A stretch of 64,000 nt of DNA from Kiloniellaceae bacterium (GCA_021776195.1 JAJFGK010000105.1:1-64000), one strand, 5' to 3'. Counted from the first letter of the stretch, positions 40,059-48,666 are shown. The notes: generated by a model from the letters alone, not told the origin. Numbers and translations: made by a program.

Positions 40059-40999
40059 TCCTGTGTTGCGGCGAGGCCCTGTTCGATGTGTTCTTCAATG
40101 GCGAAGAGGACGCTGGGGCCATCAATCTGGTGGCGCAGGCTGGAGGTTCGCCGTTCAATGTCGCGGTCGGCATGGCTCGACTGGGCGGCGGGTCCGCGTT
40201 GCTGACGGGGGTGTCCCAAGATCTGCTGGGCGTGCGTCTCCATCGCATTTTGGAGAATGAGGGCGTTGAAACCCGATATCTGGTCCGTTCGGGAAACAGG
40301 ACGACGATCAGCCTCGTCGGCGTCGACGACATGGGACAGCCTGCCTATGTCTTTTACGGCCTCGGTTCGGCGGACTGCAGTGTGACGCCGAACGACCTGC
40401 CGGCGATTGGACCGGAAGTTACAGGCTTTCATTTCGGCTCCTATTCCCTGGTGGCGCGTCCGGTCGCCGACGCCTTTGCGACCCTGCTCCGTGCCGTGGG
40501 AGATCGCTTCGTTTCCCTCGACCCGAACGTGCGCCCGACGGTCGAGCCCGACCTGGATGTTTGGCGCGAGCGGATCGATGAATATGTTCCCAGAGCCGAC
40601 CTCATCAAGATCAGCGCCGAAGACATGCGCATCCTCTATCCGAAGACTGCCGCGGAGACACTTGCGTCCGATTGGCTGACAAGGGGCGTGCAGCTGGTCG
40701 TCGTTACCGACGGCGGCGAGAAGGTCTCGGCCTGGACACATCATGGATACGTTGTTCGCATCGCTCCGCCCGACACGAAGGTCGTCGATACCGTGGGTGC
40801 CGGTGACAGTTTTCAGGCTGCATTGCTGGCGAAACTCACTCGAGGCAAGCAGGATGACGCCCGCGCCGCGGTCGCGGCCTTGGATGCCACCAGTCTCGAA
40901 GAACTCGTGAACTTCGCGGTATCGGCCGCAAGATTGACCTGCAGTCGCCGCGGCGCCGACCTGCCGCACCTGGGCGAGCTCGCGGGCGAGGTCCTTTAG
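40055..40999 (+). CDS. Fructokinase (PfkB-family carbohydrate kinase)
   Basis: 314 aa ribokinase-fold enzyme. N-terminal MILCCGEALFDVF, the glycine-rich substrate segment AGGSPFNVAVGMARLG, and the C-terminal DTVGAGDSFQAALLAKL with the catalytic Asp are diagnostic. It should phosphorylate the fructose made by mannitol dehydrogenase to fructose 6-phosphate, joining the pathway to glycolysis. Translationally coupled by ATGA to mtlK. Genes equivalent in role are mtlZ in pseudomonads. Confidence 0.9.
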   Translation: MILCCGEALFDVFFNGEEDAGAINLVAQAGGSPFNVAVGMARLGGGSALLTGVSQDLLGVRLHRILENEGVETRYLVRSGNRTTISLVGVDDMGQPAYVFYGLGSADCSVTPNDLPAIGPEVTGFHFGSYSLVARPVADAFATLLRAVGDRFVSLDPNVRPTVEPDLDVWRERIDEYVPRADLIKISAEDMRILYPKTAAETLASDWLTRGVQLVVVTDGGEKVSAWTHHGYVVRIAPPDTKVVDTVGAGDSFQAALLAKLTRGKQDDARAAVAALDATSLEELVNFAVSAARLTCSRRGADLPHLGELAGEVL

Positions 41000-41064
41000 T
41001 CCATGGAGACGCTCGGTCGGACGCGCGGACGCCGGGCCTGGGATGGCGCGGGGACCAGTTTCAA

Positions 41065-42156
41065 ATGAAAGCGATCACCATCGGGTCCGCGATGACGGAC
41101 ATCATCGTATTGGTCGGCAATGACGATGTCGAACGCATGACCATGCACAACGCGACGTCGTCATTTCTATTGCTCGAACAGGGGCGCAAGATCGAGGCCT
41201 TGTCCATCACCAGTCATATCGGCGGCGGTGCGGTCAATGCGGCCGTCTCTCTGTCCAGGTTAGGGTGCGAAACGTCGACACTGATCAAGATTGGCTGCGA
41301 CGCGAACGGAGAGCGGGTCCTCGAGAGACTGGCGAGCGAGGGCGTCCTTTCGGACTGCGTGGTTCAGACTTCGGAGCTGCCGACGGGCACAGCCGTCATG
41401 GTCTCCTCACACGACAAGAACGCGACGATTTTCACCCAGCGGGGCGCGAACACGCTTTTCAGGTCGAGCGATCTTGCGGCAAATATGTTCGACGGTCTCG
41501 GTCTCGTCTATGTCACCAATCTATCGGACCGCTCAGCCGAATGCTTTCCCGAGATCGTCGGGCGCGGACGCGCGGCGGGCGCATTTGTCGCTGCCAACCC
41601 TGGTATCAGGCAGCTGAAATCCAAAACATCGCCGTTTCTCGATAGCCTTCAAAACGTCGACCTCCTCGCCATCAATCGCGAGGAGGCCGAGGCTCTCGTC
41701 CCTGTCATCGTTTCACGGTTCTCCGAAGGCGATGACGCGGTTCCTTCGGTCGGCGCCGATTTGCCAAGACTGCTGCGTTCCGGGCTAAAACACGGGGACT
41801 TTTCGATAGGCCTCCGGCACTTCATCAATTCTGTCCGAAAAATGGGTGTCGAGAAGGTGCTGATAACGGATGGCCTTCACGGTTCCTATCTCGCTACTGC
41901 TCGTGGACTGCATCACTGCCCGACAAGGAATGTCGATGTCATGGGCACTGCCGGAGCCGGCGATAGCTTCAATTCGACCTTGAGCATGTTTCTCGCCTCC
42001 GGCCGGCCCGAAGACGAGGCACTCATGGCTGCGACATTGAATGCAGGATCGGTCGTCTCTCAAATTGATACACAATCCGGCCTACTCCGCTTTGCCGAGA
42101 TGGAAAGGCTGCTCGCAAGCCTCGGCGACGAGATTTCGGTCGCCGTGATTGACTAG
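41065..42156 (+). CDS. PfkB-family sugar kinase, second copy, substrate unknown
   Basis: 363 aa. Ribokinase fold with MKAITIGSAMTDIIV, the SHIGGGAVNAAVSLSRLG substrate loop, and GTAGAGDSFNSTLSMFLASG with the catalytic Asp. It is longer than fructokinase because of an insert around residues 215-265 (EGDDAVPSVGADLPRLLRSGLKHGDFSIG). It lies 65 bp after the fructokinase gene and closes the operon. Candidate substrates include a second ketose from another polyol (for example xylulose from arabitol), which is inference. Confidence 0.82.
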   Translation: MKAITIGSAMTDIIVLVGNDDVERMTMHNATSSFLLLEQGRKIEALSITSHIGGGAVNAAVSLSRLGCETSTLIKIGCDANGERVLERLASEGVLSDCVVQTSELPTGTAVMVSSHDKNATIFTQRGANTLFRSSDLAANMFDGLGLVYVTNLSDRSAECFPEIVGRGRAAGAFVAANPGIRQLKSKTSPFLDSLQNVDLLAINREEAEALVPVIVSRFSEGDDAVPSVGADLPRLLRSGLKHGDFSIGLRHFINSVRKMGVEKVLITDGLHGSYLATARGLHHCPTRNVDVMGTAGAGDSFNSTLSMFLASGRPEDEALMAATLNAGSVVSQIDTQSGLLRFAEMERLLASLGDEISVAVID

Positions 42157-42198
42157 ATTGGCAGCGACGTTGATGAAGCCGGCGCAGAGGCTGGCGCC

Positions 42199-43089
42199 TC
42201 AGCCATCCTGGCCAAAGTACACCACCAGATGGTCGATGAGGGCCCGGACCCGTGCGGTGAGATGTCGATTGGGGGGATAGAGGGCGTAGAGGCCGAATCC
42301 CTCTGTCTGGTATTCCGCGAAGAGCTGCTCCAAGCGACCGTCGTCGAGCGCCTGCGCCACCACGTAGCGGGGACAACGGGCAACGCCGAGACCGCCGAGG
42401 GCCATGTTCGCGATCGCGGCCGGCGAGTTGGCATGAACGCGTCCGGCGACTTTGACGACGAAGTCGCGGGCGCCGGTGCGAAACTGCCAGGAGGTCGCAT
42501 CGGTATGGTTCTCGTCGATCAGACAGTGGTGCGTGGCCAGGGCCTTGGGGTCGCCCGGTTTGCCATGGGCCGCGAGGTAGGCAGGCGCGGCACAAACGAT
42601 AAGCGGCATGTCCGCGAGCTTCCGGGCGATCAGCGTCGAGTCCCGCAGCCGGCCGACCCTGACGGCAAGGTCGAAGCCCTCCTCGACCAGGGCCACCCGA
42701 TGGTCGGTGAGTTTGAGATCGATCTCGACCTGAAGATGGGCCTGCAGGAAGGGAACCAGGGCTTGGGTCAGATTGATGCTGCCGAACCCGGTCGGCGCCG
42801 TGATCCGGATCGAGCCTGTGAGCGACGACTGCCGCTCCTGAACCAGGGCCTCCAACTCATCGATTTGCTCGACGATGGGCCGGCAGCGTTCGAGGTAGGC
42901 CGTGCCGACCTCGGTCAGGGCGACGCTCCGGGTGGTCCGGTTGAAGAACTGCGTGGAGAGCCGGTCCTCCAGCCGGGCGACATACTTGCTCACCAGTTTC
43001 GTCGACAGGCCAAGCCGCCGCGCCGCGCCGGTGAATGAACCCTCCTGCGCGACGGCCATGAAGGCCCGCATCGTTTCGATCTTGTCCAT
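42199..43089 (-). CDS. LysR-family transcriptional regulator
   Basis: 296 aa. N-terminal winged helix (METMRAFMAVAQEGSFTGAARRLGLSTKLVSKYVARLEDRLSTQFFNRTTRSVALTEVG-type, starting MDKIETMRAF), then the periplasmic-binding-like effector domain (GSIRITAPTGFGSINLTQALVPFLQ). It belongs to the AaeR/DmlR-like group that usually controls a divergent oxidoreductase gene. It is transcribed away from the GST operon with a TGTAC-N7-GTACA site in between, so it probably regulates that operon and itself. Confidence 0.93.
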   Translation of the reverse strand: MDKIETMRAFMAVAQEGSFTGAARRLGLSTKLVSKYVARLEDRLSTQFFNRTTRSVALTEVGTAYLERCRPIVEQIDELEALVQERQSSLTGSIRITAPTGFGSINLTQALVPFLQAHLQVEIDLKLTDHRVALVEEGFDLAVRVGRLRDSTLIARKLADMPLIVCAAPAYLAAHGKPGDPKALATHHCLIDENHTDATSWQFRTGARDFVVKVAGRVHANSPAAIANMALGGLGVARCPRYVVAQALDDGRLEQLFAEYQTEGFGLYALYPPNRHLTARVRALIDHLVVYFGQDG

Positions 43090-43123
43090 CCGGTCCGTCC
43101 CAAGCGGGATAGGGGCGTTCTAT

Positions 43124-43140
43124 TGTACCCATAATGTACA
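43124..43140. promoter_or_regulatory. Candidate LysR box in a divergent promoter
   Basis: TGTAC (43124-43128), seven bases, GTACA (43136-43140), with a second palindrome ATGTACAT overlapping its right half (43134-43141). AT-rich, between the LysR start (43089) and the GST gene (43260). Fits the T-N11-A form of LysR targets. Confidence 0.6.
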
Positions 43141-43259
43141 TAATAATTGAACGAAAAGCACCATTATCGTCGTTATTCGGCTGTGCCATATAGGAGCGAC
43201 CAGGCGTCGGTGGGATCCGGCGCCCCCCAGACAAGACCCCGCTCAGAAAGGACAGCACC

Positions 43260-43880
43260 ATGTCGAACGCGATCCGCATTCACCGCCACCCGCTCTCCGG
43301 TCACGCGCACCGCATCGAACTCCTTGCCAAGCTTGCCGGCATCAATCACGAGCTCGTCGAGGTCGACCTTTTGGCGGGCGAGCATAAGAAGCCGCCCTTC
43401 CTGTCGCTCAACCCCGCCGGACAGGTCCCGGTGATCGAAGACGGGCAGACGGTGGTTTCCGATTCGAACGCGATCCTGGTCTACCTTGCCCGGAAGTATG
43501 CGCCGGATTGGCTGCCGGGCGATCCGGTGCTCGAGGCCGAGACGCAAAGGTTCCTCTCGCTGGCGGCCGGGCCGATCGCCTATGGCCCGGCCAGTGCGCG
43601 CCTCGTCACTGTCTTCGGTGCCCCCTTGGACGCGGAGCGGGCCAAGGCCATTGCCAAGTCCGCGTTCGACGGCCTGGAAGCCCATCTTGAAGGGCGCGAT
43701 TGGCTGGTCGCCAACCGTCCGACCATCGCCGACGTGGCGATCTACAGCTACACCGCCCACGCCCCGGAAGGGAACGTCTCGCTCGAGGGCTACCCGAACA
43801 TTCGCCGGCTGCTCGGCAAGATCGAGGCACTGCCCGGCTTCGTTGCCATGCAGAGCACCAAAGTGGGGCTGGCAGCCTGA
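43260..43880 (+). CDS. Glutathione S-transferase
   Basis: 206 aa, standard two-domain GST: thioredoxin fold IRIHRHPLSGHAHRIELLAKLAGINHELVEVDLL with the active-site Ser/His region, cis-Pro in NPAGQVPVIED, S-D-S-N for the glutathione gamma-Glu, and helical C-domain with DWLVANRPTIADVAIYSY. It conjugates glutathione to an electrophile or acts as a peroxidase. AAAGGA lies before the ATG. First gene of the LysR-linked set with a flavin reductase fusion, a GR-like flavoprotein and an SDR, suggesting electrophile or quinone detoxification. Confidence 0.93.
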   Translation: MSNAIRIHRHPLSGHAHRIELLAKLAGINHELVEVDLLAGEHKKPPFLSLNPAGQVPVIEDGQTVVSDSNAILVYLARKYAPDWLPGDPVLEAETQRFLSLAAGPIAYGPASARLVTVFGAPLDAERAKAIAKSAFDGLEAHLEGRDWLVANRPTIADVAIYSYTAHAPEGNVSLEGYPNIRRLLGKIEALPGFVAMQSTKVGLAA

Positions 43881-43963
43881 CGCGGTGAAGCGCCTGGACA
43901 AGATGTCCGGACGCCTTTTGGTGCCGACCCATGCGCCGGCAAACAGCTCCGATGGAGGTCAAG

Positions 43964-45649
43964 ATGTCGACGAACCAGGAAAGCGACCGCGAAGCATCGC
44001 CCTTTCATCGAGGCGAACAGCTCGTGCAGGGCCGGCTTGGCGCGCGCGATATCGAATTTTGGGCGCGGAAGGTGGTCAGAGACCACCTTCCGGACCAACA
44101 CCGGGACTTTCACACGTCGCTCCCCTTCTTGGTGGTTGCCGCGCGCGACGGGCAAGGGCGGCCCTGGGTCACCCTGCTGGAGGGGCCGGAGGGTTTTGTC
44201 CGCGCGCCGGACAGCAAGACCCTCGCCATCGAGGCGCTGCCGGCGCGTGGCGACGCCCTGGGCGATTCAGTCCGGCCCAATAGCGATATCGGCATTCTGG
44301 GCATCGAGCTGGCCACCCGGCGCCGCAACCGGGTCAATGGGCGCGCCTTGGAAACCGATTCGACCGGCTTCACCTTCCAGGTCGACCAGGCCTTCGGCAA
44401 CTGCCCGCAATACATCCGCGAGCGCGAATGGCACCGCGTCGACGACGAAATCCGCGGACAGGCGAAGAGAGGCCATCGACTGACCGCCGCGCAGCGTGCG
44501 TGGATCGCCGCGGCGGATACATTTTTCATTGCCAGCGGCTACCGCGGCGAAGGCGCGAGTCCGACCTTCGGCATGGACGCCTCCCACCGAGGGGGCGACC
44601 GCGGCTTCGTTCAGGTTGTCAGCGAGACCAAGCTGAGGTTCCCGGACTATGCCGGCAACAATCACTACAACACGATCGGCAACCTGGTTCTCGATCCGAG
44701 GGCGGGATACCTTTTTGTCGATTTCGAAAGCGGAAGCCTGCTTCAACTCACCGGAAGGGCCGCCATCGAGTGGGACCCCGATGACCTGGCGCTCTTTCCC
44801 GGGGCCCGGCGTCTGGTGGTTCTGGAGATCGACGAGATCGTGGAGAACCGTTCCGCGGTCGGCCTCCGCTGGGCGGCCGAGGCCGACACGGTGCGCTCTT
44901 TGAGACTGATCGACAAGGTTGCCGAAAGCGATGACGTGACGTCCTTCATCTTCGAGGCCCGCGATGGCGGTCCCTTGGCGAACTTCGAGCCGGGCCAGCA
45001 TCTTCCGATCGAACTCGACATTGCCGGTGTCGCCGGTCCGGTACGGCGAACCTACTCGCTCTCCAATGCGCCTGGCTCCAACGCGTTGGGCCCCGATGCA
45101 ACGGGCCAGGATCGCTATCGAATCTCGGTGAAACGCGAGCCTCGAGGGCTTGCCTCCCGGTTTCTCCACGATCGGCTCGAAGTGGGCGCGATTATCGACA
45201 GCCGAAAGCCGGCCGGCAACTTCATGATGACCTGCAACAAATGCCCCCTGGTCCTGGTCAGCGCCGGAGTCGGCGTCACGCCCATGGTGAGCATCCTGGG
45301 GTCCGTCGCCAACGAGGCTGGCAACCGGCCGGTCTGGTTCGTGCAGGGCGCCAGAAATCGCCGCCATCATCCGCTGGCCCGTGACGTGCGCGACCTGGCC
45401 GCAAGGCGGTCGAACATCGTCGCTCATATAGTCTATAGCCAGCCTGAACCGGACGACCGGAAAGGCGCCGATTATGATTCGCTGGGACGGATTGACGGGG
45501 CGCTCCTGCGGCGACTTGTCGACCGCCCCGATGCCCACTATTTCCTCTGCGGGCCCAGCCGCTTCATGGCCGATGTTCAGGCCGCTATTGAAAGTCAGAA
45601 GATTCCCCTAAACCAGATCCACACGGAAACCTTCGGCCCGGTAGGGTGA
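43964..45649 (+). CDS. Fusion of a PNPOx-like flavin domain and a ferredoxin reductase-type FAD/NAD(P) domain
   Basis: 561 aa. Residues ~1-300 form a pyridoxamine-phosphate-oxidase-like split barrel (SLPFLVVAARDGQGRPWVTLLEG, NNHYNTIGNLVLDPRAGYLFVDFESGSLLQLTGRA). Residues ~310-561 form a flavohemoglobin/phthalate-reductase-like unit (RRTYSLSNAP for FAD, VLVSAGVGVTPMVSILG and YFLCGPSRFM for NAD(P)). Related proteins add a C-terminal [2Fe-2S] ferredoxin domain; here the chain ends TETFGPVG just where it would begin. The start at 43964 has GGAGG upstream. It probably shuttles electrons from NAD(P)H to a flavin-bound oxidant. Confidence 0.85.
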   Translation: MSTNQESDREASPFHRGEQLVQGRLGARDIEFWARKVVRDHLPDQHRDFHTSLPFLVVAARDGQGRPWVTLLEGPEGFVRAPDSKTLAIEALPARGDALGDSVRPNSDIGILGIELATRRRNRVNGRALETDSTGFTFQVDQAFGNCPQYIREREWHRVDDEIRGQAKRGHRLTAAQRAWIAAADTFFIASGYRGEGASPTFGMDASHRGGDRGFVQVVSETKLRFPDYAGNNHYNTIGNLVLDPRAGYLFVDFESGSLLQLTGRAAIEWDPDDLALFPGARRLVVLEIDEIVENRSAVGLRWAAEADTVRSLRLIDKVAESDDVTSFIFEARDGGPLANFEPGQHLPIELDIAGVAGPVRRTYSLSNAPGSNALGPDATGQDRYRISVKREPRGLASRFLHDRLEVGAIIDSRKPAGNFMMTCNKCPLVLVSAGVGVTPMVSILGSVANEAGNRPVWFVQGARNRRHHPLARDVRDLAARRSNIVAHIVYSQPEPDDRKGADYDSLGRIDGALLRRLVDRPDAHYFLCGPSRFMADVQAAIESQKIPLNQIHTETFGPVG

Positions 45650-45682
45650 AGGCCCGAAACGAACAGACAAGGAGTGACGACA

Positions 45683-47029
45683 ATGCGCGATTCTTATGAC
45701 GTGGTGATCGTCGGCGGCGGCAATGCCGGGTTCGGCGTGTCCGCTGTTGCCCACGAGGCGGGAAAATCGATCGCCTTCATCGAATCGCGGGACTTCGGCG
45801 GGACCTGTCCCAATCGTGGCTGTACGCCGAAGAAGGTCCTGGTCGCCGCCGCCCATGCCCTGCACGAGATCGAGCTGGCCCCGGTCCACGGCATCGAGGT
45901 CGGTCCGGTCAAGCTCGATTGGGCCAAGCTGATCGAGCGGGAAAAACAGATGATCGGCTTTATCCCGGACGCCATGCTGGGCGTGGCCGAGAAACGCGGC
46001 GATGTCTTTCGCGGTCACGCGAAGTTCGTCGGACCGAACAGCGTCGAGGTCGATGGCAAGGTGGTTCGTGGCGACAATATCGTCATCGCCACGGGCTCGA
46101 CACCGAGACCGCTACCGATTCCCGGCGCGGAACATATGATCATCTCGGACGATGTCCTCTCGGACCCCACCTTGCCCAAGGAGGTCGTGTTCATCGGCGG
46201 TGGCGTGATCGCCATGGAATTCAGCCACGTCTATGCGCGCGCCGGTGTGCAGGTGACCATTTTGGAGGCGCTGCCTCAACTGCTGCCGCGCATGGACGCC
46301 GATGCGGTTGCCGTCATCCAGGCCGAAACGGAGCGCCTCGGCGTAACCGTGAAGACCGGCGTGCGAGTCAAGCAGATCACCAAATCGAATGGACGACTGG
46401 GCGTCCTTTACGATCATGAGGACAGTGAACAGACCGTCGAGGCGGACCGGGTCGTCAACGGGGCGGGCCGTATCGCGAATATCGAGACTTTGGATCTGGA
46501 GGCGGGGGGGATCGAACACGACGGGCTGCGCATTCTCATCGACGACTACCTGCGCTCGACGTCCAATCCTTCGGTGTGGGTGGCCGGCGACGCCCTGGTG
46601 CAGTCGGCGCAGCTGTCGCCCGTGGCCACCTATGAAGGTCGGATCGTCGGCCAGAATATCGTCAAAGGCGCCACGGAAAAGCCCGACTACAGCGTCATAC
46701 CGAGCGCCGTCTACACGGTGCCGGCCTTGAGCACCCTGGGTTTGAGCGAAAAGGAGGCCCGCGAGAAGGGCATCGACCTGGCCGTGACGACAGCGGACAT
46801 GTCCGGCTGGTTCTCGACCAAGACCTACGCCGAGACGGTGGCCTGGTCCAAGGTGCTGGTGGACAAGCAAAGCGATCAGGTTGTCGGCGCCCACATCGTC
46901 GGACATCAGGGCGAAGATCTGATCCACCTTTTCGCGCTGGCCATGCGTCACGGCATCACGGCGAGCGATCTCAAGAACTCGTTCTATGCCTTCCCGACCT
47001 TTTCGGCCGACATGAAGAGCCTGCTCTAG
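45683..47029 (+). CDS. Class I pyridine nucleotide-disulfide oxidoreductase (GR/MerA-like)
   Basis: 448 aa. FAD motif VVIVGGGNAGFGVSAVAHEAG, redox pair in GGTCPNRGCTPKK (C-x4-C), NAD(P) motif VVFIGGGVIAMEFSHVYARAG, and VWVAGDAL near the FAD ribityl. The C-terminal dimer segment reads FYAFPTFSADMKSLL, where glutathione reductase and lipoamide dehydrogenase have an H-P-T with the catalytic His; here it is F-P-T, so the usual acid-base His is missing. This suggests a non-thiol acceptor such as a quinone. AAGGAG precedes the ATG at 45683. Member of the LysR-linked operon. Confidence 0.9.
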   Translation: MRDSYDVVIVGGGNAGFGVSAVAHEAGKSIAFIESRDFGGTCPNRGCTPKKVLVAAAHALHEIELAPVHGIEVGPVKLDWAKLIEREKQMIGFIPDAMLGVAEKRGDVFRGHAKFVGPNSVEVDGKVVRGDNIVIATGSTPRPLPIPGAEHMIISDDVLSDPTLPKEVVFIGGGVIAMEFSHVYARAGVQVTILEALPQLLPRMDADAVAVIQAETERLGVTVKTGVRVKQITKSNGRLGVLYDHEDSEQTVEADRVVNGAGRIANIETLDLEAGGIEHDGLRILIDDYLRSTSNPSVWVAGDALVQSAQLSPVATYEGRIVGQNIVKGATEKPDYSVIPSAVYTVPALSTLGLSEKEAREKGIDLAVTTADMSGWFSTKTYAETVAWSKVLVDKQSDQVVGAHIVGHQGEDLIHLFALAMRHGITASDLKNSFYAFPTFSADMKSLL

Positions 47030-47061
47030 CCCTCCGGGCTGAAGGCGAAGGGAGCAACGAC

Positions 47062-47766
47062 ATGACGAGCAAGGTTTGTCTCATCACCGGCGTAGGCGAC
47101 GGCACCGGTGCGTCGCTCGCCCGGCGCTTTGCCCGGGACGGCTACCGAGTCGCCCTCCTGGCGAGAAACCGCGAGCGACTGTCCGAGCTGCAGCGGGAAC
47201 TGCCCGGCGCCAGGGCCTTCGCCTTCGACCTGGAAGACCTCGACTGTCTGGTCGCGGTTTGCCGCCGGGTGAAGGACGAGATGGGTTTGCCGGAAGTCGT
47301 CGTGCACAACGCGGTACGCGCGACCTTCCGGGGGTTTCTCGAGGCGGAGCCGGAGGAACTCGAACGGAACTTTCGCGTCAACACCACCAGCCTGCTCCAC
47401 CTGGCCCGGGAGTTCGCGCCGGCCATGGCGGACCGCGGGTCCGGCACCATCGTGGTCACGGGCAACACGGCGGCTCTGCGGGGCGTGCCCAGTTATGCGC
47501 TCTTTGCTCCCACGAAGGCGGCCCAGCGCATCCTCGCCCAATCGCTGGCGCGGGAGTTGGGACCCAAGGGCATCCATGTGGCTTACGTGGTCATCGACGC
47601 GGCCATCGACACGCCCTGGACGCGCGTTCCCTTCAATCCCGATAAGCCTGAGGATTTCTTCAGCAAGCCCGACGCGATCGCGGACGAGGTCTATCACGTC
47701 GCGCACCAGAATCGCTCGACCTGGTCGTTCGACGTCGAGCTTCGGCCCTTCGGGGAGCGTTGGTGA
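47062..47766 (+). CDS. SDR-family oxidoreductase with Phe at the catalytic Tyr position
   Basis: 234 aa Rossmann-fold protein: CLITGVGDGTGASLARRFARDGYRVALLARN, VVHNAVRATFRGF, and YALFAPTKAAQRILAQSLARELGPKGIHVAYVVIDAAIDTP. In the Y-x3-K motif the tyrosine is replaced by phenylalanine (F-A-P-T-K), as in a recognisable SDR subfamily with FAxAK and HVVIDGxID. It may bind NAD(P) for regulation or use another acid. Last gene of the LysR-linked group; ends 44 bp before the structured repeat. Confidence 0.88.
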   Translation: MTSKVCLITGVGDGTGASLARRFARDGYRVALLARNRERLSELQRELPGARAFAFDLEDLDCLVAVCRRVKDEMGLPEVVVHNAVRATFRGFLEAEPEELERNFRVNTTSLLHLAREFAPAMADRGSGTIVVTGNTAALRGVPSYALFAPTKAAQRILAQSLARELGPKGIHVAYVVIDAAIDTPWTRVPFNPDKPEDFFSKPDAIADEVYHVAHQNRSTWSFDVELRPFGERW

Positions 47767-47810
47767 AGGAGCGCCGGGACGGCCGCGGGCCGTTAGGCGG
47801 TTGCTTGGCC

Positions 47811-48087
47811 TAGAGCACTTCTTTGTTACACGGAACCATTTGATGGGTCATAGGCGATCATTCGGGAAGGCGCGCTGTGCGGCGCGATGCTAAAGCATCG
47901 GGCAAGCAGCGGAACGCACCCCCATTGGGAGAGGGGGTTCGCCTATGGCCCACCGAAGGCCGGGTTCTTTTGTCTTCTGGCCGCGTTCCGCTTCTCGACC
48001 GATACGCGTATCGCTCTTCGAAGCGCGCCTTGCCAGAAGACAAAATAATCCCGGTCAAATACTTCCGTGTAACAAAGAAGTGCTCTA
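47811..48087 (+). repeat. Structured palindromic repeat, copy C (277 bp)
   Basis: Starts TAGAGCACTTCTTTGTTACA and ends with the inverse; bases ACACGG on the left are matched by CCGTGT on the right, differing from copies A (ATATGG) and B (ACGTGG). The core hairpin is GATGC/GCATC and the third-hairpin apex GATACGCGTATC. The right end supplies the TAG stop codon of the convergent DUF882 gene. Confidence 0.85.
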
Positions 48088-48666
48088 GCTGCCCCATTGA
48101 CGCACGCGGCCGGTGTCGATGTGGATGAAGCCGGAGCCGGAATAAAGGCCGACGCCGCCGGCGCGCAGCGCCAGGGCCTCCTTGTGCAGGCGGCCCAGCG
48201 GGCAGCCCGGCAGGCTGATGTCGATCGCCATGCCGCGCATATGCAGGCTGCGCTTGGCGACGCCGTTGCTCTTGGACGCGAGCTTGGCGTTGGTCTTTGG
48301 CGAGCGATAGGCCGAGATCACGTGGAAGGGCGCCTCGCTGCCGATCCGCCCGCGCAGCGCCGACAGGAAGTCGAGCAGGCCGCGGTCCATCTCGTAGACC
48401 TCGTCGGTGCGCCAGTCGCGCAGGATCTCGTTGATCTTGCCGAAGGCCTCGGGCACCAGGCGGCCGTTCTTCAGGTAAGTCGCCTGCAGCTCCTCGCCGG
48501 TGTGCAAGGAGTGGAAGGCCAGTTCACGGGTCGCGGCCGGTGCCGTGCTGGCCCGGGCCGTTCCGCCGGCGGTCCCGACCAGGGTCGCCGAGGCTGCGGT
48601 CAATCCGACGAGAAAGCTCCGCCGCGTCCAGTGACTGGACGATAGAGTGTGCTGAACCCTGCGCAT
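48085..48666 (-). CDS. DUF882 (YcbK-like) peptidoglycan peptidase, Tat-exported
   Basis: 193 aa. A twin-arginine signal RRSFLVGLTAASATLVG at residues ~15-31 precedes a Peptidase M15-like DUF882 domain: AFHSLHTGEELQATYLKNGRLV, then SAYRSPKTNAKLASKSNGVAKRSLHMRGMAIDI (the S-x-H-M-x-G-x-A-x-D zinc motif) and GFIHIDTG with the second His. It is likely a murein DD- or LD-endopeptidase, as E. coli MepK cleaves mDap-mDap links. It lies just downstream of an L,D-transpeptidase that makes such links. Its stop is inside copy C of the repeat. Confidence 0.92.
   Translation of the reverse strand: MRRVQHTLSSSHWTRRSFLVGLTAASATLVGTAGGTARASTAPAATRELAFHSLHTGEELQATYLKNGRLVPEAFGKINEILRDWRTDEVYEMDRGLLDFLSALRGRIGSEAPFHVISAYRSPKTNAKLASKSNGVAKRSLHMRGMAIDISLPGCPLGRLHKEALALRAGGVGLYSGSGFIHIDTGRVRQWGS

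Noticed and set aside
7120..48087. Classical insertion sequences for the structured repeats
   Set aside because: No transposase inside any copy, no consistent flanking direct duplications, and arms that differ between copies.
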